From Thunnus maccoyii (lineage: Eukaryota > Chordata > Actinopteri > Scombriformes > Scombridae): DNA of 64,000 nucleotides. Shown here piece after piece: positions 14,291 through 26,064 of the stretch. Made by a program: the position numbers and the translations under genes. The stretch covers positions 22,206,542 through 22,270,541 of the forward strand of contig NC_056543.1 in NCBI RefSeq assembly GCF_910596095.1, in the 5' to 3' direction. Position 1 is the first letter of the stretch, and each line of letters opens with the position of its first letter. The notes below the pieces were generated by a model that worked only from the letters and a program-made list of their open reading frames with translations, made no database searches and was not told the DNA's origin.

Positions 14291-16957
14291 ATGCTCTGGT
14301 GTTTGTGGAGCAGTTCAAAGTGGAGCCACCAGTTTAGTTTATAAAGTGTGTAATTACTGTATCAGACTGAGTTACTATCACTCATTACTGATCACTATCT
14401 ATCTATCACTACCTCGGACTGAGCAGAGGATTTTTATATATCCTAAAACATGTCTGGAGGGGATCTTTAAACTAGCAGGAAGAGGCAGAGTTAGGTGACC
14501 TTTTTTTTTCTTAAACATTTGGATTGCATTTACACCTGACTGAGATCTGACCACAATGTGAGTCAGACCACTTCTAGATGTTTTCTGGGCAGGCTGATAT
14601 AAACACATTCTGATCACAGTGTGTTCTCCACTCTTTCACACCTTGTATTAATATGCATTTTTCCTCAGCCAGATATGATATTCACAGACAGATTGCATCA
14701 TAATGCAAAGTGTTAATGGGGTTGTTATGAGTGTGTCACAGGATGCTCTCTAAAAAGAAAAGACATTCTTCTTTAAGAGGTATGTTCACATGACAATACA
14801 CAGCTAAGGCATCAACCAGGAATATTGAAATTATTGTTTAGACCCAATAGCATTCACTAAACATTCACAAACACATTCACTTATTTAGTTGTAACCCTCA
14901 AAGCTTCAAAACCTTTTGATCTTTTCTGCACCTGTTTATCCACCTCTGGCTGCTTTAAATGAGATATCAGTTTACCTGAAACTATCCTCTAATATAACCA
15001 CTTCAACAATTTACCACACTTAGTGAATTGGAAAAGGGCCTTTTCTACATACAGTTTATGTTAATTGGCAACTATAAATTGCTTATACATGGGGGTGAAT
15101 GTGTGTGATGGATTGATGTGGCCTTGGCTGTCTTGGTGTTTAGGGTTCCTATTAGAATTAATGTAAGAAATGAAGTTACAATGGTTTGTAGTGTTAGAGT
15201 ATCTGTTTTATGAAGATTTTGCAACCCACAAAAAGTTCTACAAATGATTTTCTGAATATTATATTCATGTTTGGACACAGGAGGAGGCCCTCAGCATTGT
15301 TTTTTCAGAGAATAGAGGGGCTTTACGTATGACATGGAGCGCTGAGGTTTGTGGTCGGAAGCTTCTGCTGTCTGTTCCTGATGATCAGCTCAACCTTTGT
15401 CGTCAGATATTGTTATAATAAACAAGCTAATCAATTCACTTTACATGAAGAGATGCACACATTGAGATGGGAGCTCAATTTTATGTTGTTTTATTTCCTT
15501 TTTACAGTAACTCAGACAATCAGTGAACCATGAATAAGTGCTATGAATAGACAAATGCTGCCTTACCAGACAGACTGTATTTGAATAACAAATTCAAACA
15601 AAAAGCAGGTTAACCTTCAAGCTATAGTATACAGTGATTCAGTGTTAAATATGCATTCGGAAGATTTATTGTCCTGCGTTGATAGGTCTGTGAAGTTGGA
15701 CAAATGCCACCAAAAATGGTCTACCCTGCTCCCCCCCACCACCACCCCTCTCTGTCTTTTGTCAACGCTCAGATCTACAATCAAGATAATCCATCATTGT
15801 GGCACATAATGCAGAAAAAAGATAGTAAACTCAATCTGAGAAAATGTATTCCCAGGGACTGAAATGAGAATAAAATGCTGCTTAAGCATTTAGTGAAGGT
15901 AAAAGAGGAGAAGACTGCAGGTGACACACCCTCAAACTTGACAAACAGAATAAATATTCATTCATATTCTGATGGACTTCAGCTCCGTTAGAACCAGATG
16001 CCCTTTCTATTTATAAATTTATATTTATAAAACATGGAAAATACTCTTGAGAATGACATGCAAATCTTTACTGTAATAATGCAAAAGAATTATAAACTTA
16101 TTATAATTATGTCAGTCTGTGTATCTCTTTTGCGCTGGTTTCAAAAATGTGGAACAGATTAATAAAACATGCAGGAAGTGTGAGCAATCATTATGAATCT
16201 GTGGCATGAAAATCAACCTGAGCAAAATCCAGAGTAACTGATCACATTTCATATAACTCTGCACTACATTAATTCTAAAATAAAGCCAAATACATCAAAT
16301 GTGCTGCAAAGTTCAAGGCTGCTAAATTGAGAAGATGCCAACTACAAGCAACAGGAACAGGTTGAAGGAACAGATGGCGAGGCAGGAAAGGTAGAGTTCA
16401 AACAAGAAGAAATGCCGAGATGCTGGAAAAGCTGCAGAAAGGTCAAATGCAGAATCATCACAGGAATACACAACATACTGGCAGGTGCTATTTCAGTTAC
16501 AACAGGTACAGATCAGCGTTGAGTAGAGCTTGATTTAGATGTGGGTTTTAGGCTATTACCAATACAGATGTTTTCCAACAGATGTCATCACTTTATGCCA
16601 ACATCCAACAACTCTTAACCTGATTGTTTTAGTTTCTTTAGTTTTTCAATGATGGAGGGTCTGAAAGCCTCTGAAGCAGAATTTGAACCATCAAATCACA
16701 CTAAAACACATCATTAAATTTGTATTAAATTAATTATTTTATGTGAGTTAGCAGGTGACAAATACCATCAATTCAACAGCAGGTCAAGAAACTTGGATAT
16801 CTCAGAACTTCTATACAGTAATACACAAATAGAGATTTACTGTAATTTATGATCAATACAAATTAACAAATAAATTAATCAATTAAATGTGCATAGAAAA
16901 CTAAAGTCTCAGATTTTACAGATCATTCATTTTTGCAGTTTTATGAACAGGAACAAT

Positions 16958-17044
<87 letters not shown>
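16958..17044. repeat. (GATA)n microsatellite
   Basis: An uninterrupted tetranucleotide array of about 21.75 units. All three reverse frames through it stay open and encode SIYL repeats, so the long minus-strand ORFs here are artefacts. The perfect repeat should be polymorphic in length. Confidence 0.98.
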
Positions 17045-17083
17045 GTGAGTAGTGACTGGCCCTGGGTCGTGCACAGGCCAATA

Positions 17084-17086
<3 letters not shown>

Positions 17087-17115
<29 letters not shown>
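17087..17115. repeat. (CA)n microsatellite
   Basis: A perfect 29-bp dinucleotide run, 43 bp past the GATA array. The two form a compound marker locus. Confidence 0.97.
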
Positions 17116-17118
<3 letters not shown>

Positions 17119-18289
17119 AAACAAACAGAAACTAGTATGTTGACCACAATGTAGAGTCTGATGTCATTTTTGCTATTTAGCTTCACATTCTGCATAGAGT
17201 TGCAGTCGACGGGGTGACGATTCTCAATGGGATCAGCAGCACTAGTGGTCCTTTCATAATGGTGAGTCATTATGTAAGTGATGCTAAATGCATTTTAAAG
17301 GATGAGAATTCACTGCATATAAGAAATGCGACCATACGCAACACACACACACGCAAACCTCTGTAGTCTATGAGCTCCATTCAGTAGGTGAGTTTTGAAT
17401 AAAAACTAAAACATCCACAGTCAAACCCTCATGCAGCTGTGACATATAAACGCTACAGTCATGAACAGTATGTTGTGTCATGTATTCAACCTTTACTTTC
17501 ATTGTTGCCTGAGAATACCTTGATTTGCTACTATAGTGGCAGCCAGTACAAATGCTTTGCAAAAAGACATTCAACGCGCCACAAAGTAAAAAGGGGTTTT
17601 GCTTCTGTACATTTTGGCAGAGCTGAATGCAATCGTGGTGACTGGTGGGTCTTTACAACAGGAGAAAAGTCCTCTGCTGTAGACTTTTATACTGCTGCCA
17701 GAAACCACAGAAGAAACTACACAAGCTCAAACTTTAGAAGAAGAAGAACAAGATGTCACAGTGCTGACCAAAAACAACAAAAACTATAACATCTCAACAA
17801 TTGGCATTGTAAATGGTATTTGATTTAGTTTTTATCAGGCAATTAAAATATCTTTAAAATGTTCAAGTTTAAGATTATTATTTACTATTATTACAATATA
17901 CTGTAAGTATTATTATTTTTGTCATATAATCTATTTTAATGTAGTAGTTCAAATGCAACATGAGGGTACATGATGTCAAGTTGCTTAACAACTAATTTCC
18001 TTCAGTCCTTTTCCAAATAACACCCTTTACAGTTTACAAGGTCCCTGCAATGGAAAATACTGTTTGTCTGAAAGATACACAAGTATTCTGGAGTGACAGA
18101 AAACCAAAAAACACAGATATACCAATAAGTTGCAAAGATCTATCAGTAGGTTAACATTATTGTCTTTAGCAGAATCAGAACATTAACTGTTTAGTGCAGA
18201 TTATTCTTAAGCTTCATATTGTTTTTCAAATGCACACATATTGAAATCGTTAGTATGTAAATGTTAAACATCAGTGCACACATCATCAC

Positions 18290-18291
<2 letters not shown>

Positions 18292-18324
<33 letters not shown>
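18292..18324. repeat. (GT)n microsatellite
   Basis: A perfect 33-bp GT run with simple flanks; no gene nearby. Confidence 0.97.
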
Positions 18325-18326
<2 letters not shown>

Positions 18327-19089
18327 TGTGGCTTCCAGAAAATGGTATCTGTGATTATTCATGTCTTTCAGAAGAATGATTAAATATTCCTTACCCTCAG
18401 AGCAGCGAAACAAATGAACCACAGCTGCGTTCTAACAGGAGCTGACAGATCTTTTAAATAATGTTTATTTATCAACGGTAACATTTACCAGCCCTCGTAT
18501 GGTCCCTCTGGCATGTGATTCAACTGCCTGAAGCCTGGCGGTGCCTCTTCAGTTGCCATTTCCTTTACTTTGTAAAACTTTGCAGAACTTTGCAGCGTGT
18601 TTTTCGGGGCTTCTCTCCTCTGCTCTCATATCTTCAGATATGAACAAGAGAGCGAGCAGAGAGGGTGAAATGAAGGTTGTATGCAAGGTTTTAAGAAGTT
18701 TGCACAGGTGGAGAAAGGAAAGGACAAAGTGAGAAATAAAATTGTTTTTTGATAGAGATGTTGAGATCCTCTTTGTTCCCAAAGTTTTAAATTATCACAC
18801 TGTTGAACAGCCAAACATGTGTTTAATGACAGATTAACAGAGAGATGTTTTACAACTAAGTATAAGGGCAAGCTAAATTGCTATTCAAATGTATAAATTA
18901 ATAAATGAATATATGAACATTTTATCATCTGCATGGAGATACATTATTCACTGCTTTCTTCTTCCTCAGCATCCATGCTAAGGATATCATTATACTTCAA
19001 TTAATACAAAGTCCACTTTTACCATTGCAAAACCACACTCCACACTCTACGCGCAAAGATTTTACTTTCAAGAAATGTCAGTCCTACTT

Positions 19090-19132
19090 GGGGTCAAAGG
19101 TATAATTTTGCAAGTTGAAACCAGTATAAAAG
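19090..19132 (+). promoter_or_regulatory. Candidate TATA promoter with DR1-like element
   Basis: TATAAAAG lies at 19125-19132. About 25 bp upstream, GGGTCA-A-AGGTAT at 19091-19103 is close to a DR1 nuclear-receptor site of the HNF4/PPAR-RXR type. A start site would be expected near 19155, followed by a short exon ending at a good donor (CAG|GTAAAG, cut after 19281). TATA-like words are common in AT-rich DNA, so this is tentative. Confidence 0.3.
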
Positions 19133-19234
19133 CACGGCAGCAGCCACAGGATGCACATGAAGCCTGTCGGTCGTGCGGCTGAAGCTAAAGGATCCTAAAC
19201 ATTAGGCTTTAATTGGAACCTTCGACTAAAGAAG

Positions 19235-22218
19235 ATGATTCGTTGTCTAACATGCAGCAAAGTTTCACAGAAAATGAGCAGGTAAAGCTTTCGACTTATG
19301 TCTGGGCTGAATATTTCTCTCTGTGCTACAGTTTCTTTTCTCTTGCCTTTTATTGTGTTTCTTTCTGTGTGTCTTTTAGTTGACGAGTATCAGGTTTGCT
19401 GCATGAGAGCGGTGTCCTTCATGATGTGTTCAATATAGTGCTTAAACTAGAAAAATTAACCTTTTCTTTTGTAGTTTAAGCTTCTTTATTCACTCATTTC
19501 CTCTCCTAATCAGATCCATATTACTGTAGTGCACATATACATTACCTCAAGCCAAAGAAAGAGCTCCTGTTGTACATTTGTGTCCGAATCTCGGCACAAG
19601 AAGTCTGGTTGTGCTGTTGTAACTTTAGAGAGATGTCACCTAGGTTATTATCCAGGCGATGTGACTCTAATTTCAGTACCAGTGTAGTTCAAGTGTTAAT
19701 AATAGGCCTGTGTTTGCTTTGCAATAATTTCAATTCATAATACATAATTTTCATAAATGTTACTCTAATGAAGGGAGGTTGCATACGAAGCAACTCTTAT
19801 GAATACACATGAAGAGTGAAACAAAGAGAGTACAAATCATTTGAATAGTTACATTAGAATTGTATATTTTGTTTTCTATTAAATATGGTAAACAGTGCTC
19901 GCGCCTGTTTATTTTTTGAATCCATTTACACACACTGACATGCATAAGACTAACAGATATGACAGTGCCCTCTTGTAAAATGGCATTAATAAACATGTGT
20001 AACATTAAAACGGTCTGAGGGATTACGGTTCAGCAGGATGGAACATTTTATTTTACCGCTGAGACGTTCTGGATGCAGAATCAGAGGTTTAAAGCGGCGT
20101 GAAGTGAACCTGTGTGTGAGGAAATTTAGAAGAAAAATGCTGTTGAAGGATTTTGCTCCTTTAAATATAATACAAGTTATTAGTTTCTGTTCAGATTGTG
20201 AACTTTTTATACTGTGAGTTAATGAATTTGACTTTATGAATTGCTAAAAAATACACTGGGGAAAAATAATGAATAAATACATTTGATAGAAGTTAAGAAC
20301 ACTTTCATAAGAGCATCACAAAAGAAAATACACTTAAACTGACTTCATTCTGACCATCTAATTTATTGTTTATTTAAATTGATAGTCACTTACATCTTCT
20401 GCTGAAAAAATGACAACCTTGTTTGTGAATTTCAGAGCTTTTTAACTATATAAAATAATTAAAAAGTCATGAAAACATAAAAAACTAAGATTACTTCAAA
20501 AGTATTAAATAACAAAATAAGAATAAAATGAGAAAAATAGCGAAATGTGAAAATAATCAGATTATACAATGTCACATTTTCTCTAACAATTTTAAATAAA
20601 GAAGTGACTTTACTGTTCAGCTTGGGACAAAAAGGTACAGCACTGGCTTTGAAGCCCCTGATGCCTGCCTCGCTAAAGCCCTGTGTCACAACACTGCATA
20701 GGAAATGATATGCAAGAGCTATATTTGAATATTCATGACTAAATCCATCAGCTGTTTGCAATGTAGCATTAATTAATTGCTGGAGGGGAAGCTACATCCA
20801 AATAAGGAGCCGAAGCAGTTGGTGCTTAACCACGGCAATCCCAAAGAAAAGAATTAAAAAGTGAGAAATTTGTAGCTACTGGGTGCTAACACAGCGTGGC
20901 TCTTTCAAACAGCATGCGATGTATTAAACTGAAAGATTTTACTGATTCTTTTAACAATTAACACACACCTTTAACTGTGTTTTAAGTGACAAAGACAACA
21001 GAGTAAAACTTAAACTTGGCATTGAAATAATTTCTGATAGGTAACTCGGTCTTAATGAAGTCGCTCTCTGTATAGGACTTGTTGGATTTGTGGATACATA
21101 CTGTGCGTGCCATTAAAAGTGTATAAATATGCAAGCGGAAAGATGGTTGAAGAGTCCCAATCATCTCCTACACAGTTGCTCTGGCAATTAAAAGAGGGCC
21201 GCTGAGAGGAGTTTCACTGTGAAATACATTAGCATGCCTTTGAAACAAGAGACCTTGAGTATGAACAAGGGCCATCCATACACACTTTGGAATGTAATTT
21301 ATATGCACAAACTGAGGTGTGAGGCCAGAGGATGTTAGAGGGGCAGAAAGGATCCTCTCAGTACAGGTGTAGCTCTTACTGGCCAACATTGTAACACCAG
21401 TTTCTATACTGCCAGTCATCAGTGAGGTCCTCTGAACTTACAATAACAATAAAAACCTAGATAAAGATAATATATGAGATATATAGATAATTGTATGCTC
21501 TGCTTGTACTTTAATATTTCCTCTATGATCTTAAAGAATTATGTTGCCTCATCAAAGTGTTTAATGTTTTAAGCTGAGCAACAATAGAAGTGTTGATGTT
21601 CAAATGTTTGCTCGATGACCTGAGTTTCTTTTTGTGCCGTTGCCACCGGTACCCTATGTGCTCAACTCTCTGAATTATGCATGGTGATTATATGATGTAG
21701 TCCTCTGAATTGTAAATTCTCACAATTATACAGCCCATTGTCTATTCATTATTTCAAAACGAATGGGAAATTATGTAAAACTATCTCTAAAGAGGAAAGC
21801 AGCGTGTAATATGACTTGCCATATTGTTCATGCAATTCAAATACTTTGCCTTTTTCTGAGAGTTGAAAGTAATCAGATTTAAATAAAATCTGACTGGCAT
21901 GTCATGTGGGATTATGATACATTTGGAAGATAAGCTATGATAACTACGCGCCATGAGGTGAGAGCACTCAGGCAAAGAGTGTTTTCCAATTAACTTAAAC
22001 CTCCCTCAAGGTTAAATATACAAGTGTTGACTGAGAGTCGAACTTATCTTCTTTTCTCCACCAGACGAGTGAAGGACTTCAACATGTCCCACATCGTCTC
22101 TCTGCTTCTCAGTGGGCTTTGTTTTCTGATCGCATCACTCGAGCAGCATATACAGTATACACATACTCTATACTTACATACTGTAGATGTCAAAGCAACC
22201 ATTATTATGTATTTTTAA
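19235..22218 (+). CDS. Speculative two-exon small secreted protein
   Basis: I do not recognise this gene and offer it as a hypothesis. Exon 1 would have ATG at 19235 and end at 19281 (CAG|GTAAAG). Exon 2 would start at 22065 after a pyrimidine-rich acceptor (CTTTTCTCCACCAG) and stop at 22218. The phases agree (47 + 154 = 201 nt, 66 aa). Exon 2 contains an internal Met followed by a signal-peptide-like hydrophobic run, MSHIVSLLLSGLCFLIASLE, so translation might begin there instead (ATG at 22084). A short upstream frame begins at 19151. The phase match has a one-in-three chance of arising randomly, and the C-terminal part is low in complexity. The last exon might also splice onwards. Confidence 0.15.
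20690..20800. promoter_or_regulatory. Candidate POU/homeodomain enhancer block
   Basis: A compact cluster: ATATGCAAG (octamer-like, 20709), a palindromic TGAATATTCATGA (20727, resembling a POU dimer site), TTTGCAATG (20755) and ATTAATTAATTGC (20768). There is no coding frame or repeat signature across it. It would fit an enhancer in the desert flanking a POU gene, but that is inference. Confidence 0.25.
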
Positions 22219-22789
22219 AGCCTCAAGACATGTTCGTTGACATATAAAAACACTTGGAATTATCATTTTTGTCTGATATGGTTTTTTCATAAAAAGGTCC
22301 AACAGCCTTTTAAGAATTTTTTTTTAATCCATCTATTTCTTCTCTGTCACTGAAGAAACCAGAATCTATGAATATGCAAATATTTTTATACTATCATTGA
22401 CTTCCAAACCAATTGTGATGTTGCAGAATCGTGCTTGTACGTACATATTTTAATCTCAGATTTTCATTAAGAGCAGAGGAAGTTTCCCTCTTCAACAGAT
22501 GAATGTGAAAACAGTCTCCTAGTGTCAAACTATGCACATACATCTTTCTGCACAGTGAAGCTCAAACGTCACGGTGAATTAACAATAAGTAAAAACACAT
22601 TTGTGAGTAGAGGGTGACTTTAATATTTCATTTATAAATAGCCGAAAATAGATTGTCCGCTACTTTGAAGCATATAGCATATGGACCATTAGCTCCAGCA
22701 CACATTTATGAGCTGTTGTGTGCGTACGTTTACCTGCACTCAACCTCAGATCCTCCAACAAAACTCTGCTAGCAGTCCCCTGATCTAGA

Positions 22790-23035
22790 CTTAGACTAAG
22801 CAGAAGCAGCACATTTGCTGTCAGAGCTCAGGAGCTTCCTGTTGCAATTTGACTTCTCGCTTCCACAGAGACTTCCTTCAAATCTCTACACAAAACTCAC
22901 TTTTATAAACTTACATTCCTGCATTAAGTGGTCTTTCCTGTCACTTTGTCTTGTTCCAGTCAACAGTTATTTTACTGTATTGTTTTTCCATGATGTATTT
23001 GTAACTTTGATTTGAAAAGTGCCTCACAAATAATG
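22790..23035 (+). mobile_element. LINE (L2/Rex-like) 3' end remnant
   Basis: In one plus frame, 22867-22929 reads TSFKSLHKTHFYKLTFLH then a stop. This matches the typical last residues of reverse transcriptases of L2-type fish LINEs (an SFKSxLKTHFYxLAF-like ending). Downstream, TTTGTAACTTTG...GAAAAGTGCC and then an ATT-rich tail fit the usual LINE 3' UTR and 3' microsatellite tail. Everything 5' of this is missing, as expected for 5'-truncated insertion. The 66-codon frame called here is the wrong frame. Confidence 0.45.
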
Positions 23036-23402
23036 ATATTATTAGTTTTATTTTAGTATTAAACTCACAATTCTTCTCACTTTTTAAGATATTTTTTCTT
23101 TATCTTTTATTTTATAGCAATTACTTTGGCTGTGGACACGAAAAATCAGTTAGATACAGAGAGATCCTCATCATGAGTATTAGATTATTGATTGTGATAT
23201 TTTGTCACTGCTTTTAATTGATTATATCTTGTGAGCCAAAGGTAAATCTATTCCATTCTATATAATTTAACTTTTTTTTTCAGTAGAGCTATGAAAGCAC
23301 AGAGATTCTCATCCTCATCCATTTTTAAAAAGCAGGTTTTTGCAGAGCTTGTCTTGAGTTGCACCATGTATAGGCTGTAAGGACCTGCAGTGAGACCGCT
23401 GC

Positions 23403-23426
23403 TTCCTCCTCCTCCTCCTCCTCCTC
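23403..23426. repeat. (TCC)n microsatellite
   Basis: A trinucleotide run of eight units embedded in a wider CT-rich tract. Confidence 0.9.
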
Positions 23427-24989
23427 TGGAAGTGTTACCCTCTCATCCTCTATCACCCCTCATCCGCTATTCTCCTCCTCACCTCCTGCTGCACTCCATC
23501 CCTCTGCTGAGCACAGGTATTTGTTTAGGAATCTCTCGGTGGAAATTATACTCCATCTCCGGCGCTCCCTATCAACACACAATTATCATGGGCAATCATG
23601 CAGAACAGTGTTGAATTCAGCTGGGACTCCCACTCTGATGACATTACTGACTGCAAGGCCCAGCTTCTTCTGGAGGTAGCCTGCTCCACACCTGCATTAA
23701 AGCTCTCTCTCTCCTTCTTTCTCACACACTCTCACTCGGATATGGATAGAGGGATTATTAAACATTTTTTTTTATCTTATTAGGATTTCATTTAAACCAG
23801 GAAGTCCACCAGATAAGGAATCTCTTTCCTACAGGGAGAGTTTGCAGAAAGAACCAAGCTCCAACCTGAAACAGGACAAATCCTGTGATCTTATCTTACA
23901 TTGTATTAGCATCTGGCAACCTCTGTGGCCTCGTCTTGTTGTGTCCTGCAGTGGTTTAGCTCGGTGTAGCTTCTCATATGTCTGTGTTGAAGTTTGGAGC
24001 AGCTTCCCTCTGAGTGTGTGGACAGTAATACTTCAGCAATTTGGAAGTGTGAATCTCCATCTGTAAAGGCAAAGTCAATCTCAGAAAGTAATCAATGCCT
24101 TACTTGGCATCACTCCTTCCTGCATTATGAGGGTAACTGCAGATGCATTTCCTTATGTATGATAAGTATATTATAAAGCTCAAAAGGCACAGAGTTGATA
24201 CAGGCACACGAGAATCAACACAGGAGTCCATTCAGATCCTGATCAAATGCTTCATTCATGAGTGAAATTACCATCCGTCTGTCAGCCAAGGTGTGAATTC
24301 TTTCATCTTCAGCTCCTAGCTCTGAAGTTGTCATTAAATGCATAACACCACATACACCACACACAGACTCCAGATAAGCAAAAATGGAGTTTTTGCTTCC
24401 TAGGCTGTAGGTTGATGTGTGAATCAAGTGAGACAACATTGCCCTCTTGTGGTACTTTAGCTGAATCTTCTGTATTTTTCCCAGGCCTTTGTTACAATGA
24501 CAGAACGATATGATGAAGACATCAGAGTTTGCCTTTACTTCTTTATTTTATTGGCAAATACATCACAGAAGAAGAATTTAAGAGTTATTTGGACAAACAT
24601 GATATGATATAAGAATCTCACAACACACATAACAGCTCATAGAGGAAAAACCCAACAAAAACAATGACAGAAATGCAACATTAAAAAAATGCATTCATGC
24701 TACAAGCTTTACTTATAAACAGAATAAACTGTGTTGACCCTGTGAGCTGGTCAAACCATGACCAAATAACGGCACAGTTTCAGGCTATGTACAACAGTAA
24801 AATCATACTGCAGAAAAGATTAAGAATCATACACTCTGTGAAATATGAATATTTGATTATATTAAAGGATAAGTCTAATATTATTCTATATTTTCATATT
24901 GTTAACAAGTCAAGTGAAAAGACCAGAAGCAACAATGAATTGATTCGACTAACACGTATTGTCTGTGTATCCAAAGCTTGAAACAGCTT

Positions 24990-25260
24990 ATTCCTCTGTG
25001 ACATAGAGCTCCATTATTGTGCAAAAATCTATCGTTGCACTGGGTGACATGTTGCTGTGATAAGTTACTGTGATGAACACTGTACACTGGATGCTGTAGT
25101 TTATATTGAGTTGATCCCGCATACACTGTCCTGCTGCTGTAAATACTCACCAGAACACCACATGTGTATTGACCTGCAGCTGGAGATAGTACCCAACAAA
25201 TGCCATATTTATTCCTGTGTCAGTCCTGTTTGAAAACTACAGCTGTTCTGGAGATTCTTT
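24990..25260. repeat. Teleost dispersed repeat, copy A
   Basis: It shares an ordered series of words with 63715-63960: a GTAGTTTAT...TTGA-type segment, CTGTAAATACTCACCAGAACACC against a related segment in the other copy, ATGTGTATT, CCACAGCTG-like, AAATAGTCCCC-like and ACTACAGCTGTT-like. This copy falls just beyond the tmem182 stop and probably lies in or near its 3' UTR. Confidence 0.5.
25208..25213 (-). terminator. Possible tmem182 poly(A) signal
   Basis: TTTATT on the plus strand is AATAAA on the minus strand, about 0.85 kb past the tmem182 stop. It is one of several candidates; another lies near 24541. Which one is used is unknown. Confidence 0.3.
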
Positions 25261-26064
25261 TAAAAATAAATGCATATATTCATGGTCTGTTTTTAAAAGA
25301 TTTACTTATTTAAGATTTAAGTAATGAGAGACTAATACACTTGATCTTTTCATTAGAAAAAAAAGAATATTATCAGCCTTATCCTTTAAACTGAAAAGGC
25401 TGCTGGCCAGCACCCTCTCCAAACACACATTAGTTATATACAGAATATACTGTAAAAAGCATTACGCCACACCACAAGCTTATTACTATCCACATTTTTC
25501 ACACTGTATAAAGTGTATTGTGTCTTAAAGTGTAAATATTTTAATACTTGTTCAACCAAGTGCTGATATAAACCAGGGAACAGTCTTTTTCACCTCTCCA
25601 GCACTCTTTCACACAAGCATGAAATGCTTCAATGAACTACATTTTCCTCATCAAATCATAATCATGTGATTGCTGGTGATTATTATACCCTCGTAATTGT
25701 CATCAGTCAAGATTCAATCAAAAATATTTAATATTTATGTGTGATCAGCCTTGTTGAGAATTCCCCACATAGTATACTATCTAAGGATAGCCCAGAACTG
25801 TATGTAATATAGCTCAAAGTAGCTCAGGATGGAGCGATTATGATCCCATTTCCAAGCTCAACAATGGTTGCCATGTTTTGAACCTGAAACAAAGTGTTCA
25901 AGCCTGTCAGATCATTTATACCACAGAGCTGCCAAACAGTCTTGCTCTCACAAGGCAGATAAATTGTGAACATATCAGTCTGGCTGTAAAAAAAAACAAA
26001 AAACAAAATAAACCCCCACCTGTATTCCAGACATCTCAATCCCCACCCTCTAAACTGCTGCTGG

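Larger units (their letters stand above)
1..19080. other. Gene-poor flank with dispersed repeats
   Basis: I find no chain of coding exons on either strand. Open frames here are 60-128 codons, lack family resemblance, and are the length expected by chance in AT-rich DNA. The stretch holds interspersed repeats (about 1230-1500, 4126-4510, 6617-7164, 13228-13385), microsatellites near 17 and 18.3 kb, and AT-rich homeodomain-motif-rich blocks described separately. By recalled human synteny, TMEM182 borders a gene desert leading towards POU3F3, so this may be the edge of a regulatory desert. That is inference. Confidence 0.6.
22219..25190. other. Intergenic stretch downstream of tmem182
   Basis: No convincing exons. 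It contains a LINE 3' remnant (about 22790-23035), a (TCC)n run near 23403-23426 that creates a proline-rich open frame, and a teleost repeat copy at its right end. The 74-codon frames at 23.4-24.1 kb are low-complexity or chance. Confidence 0.55.

Noticed and set aside
16916..17270. Overlapping minus-strand frames with SIYL repeats
   Set aside because: They are translations of the GATA and CA microsatellites and have no coding character elsewhere.
17439..17789. 116-codon plus-strand frame
   Set aside because: Low-complexity Arg/Asn-rich end and no homology that I recognise; no supporting splice sites or promoter.
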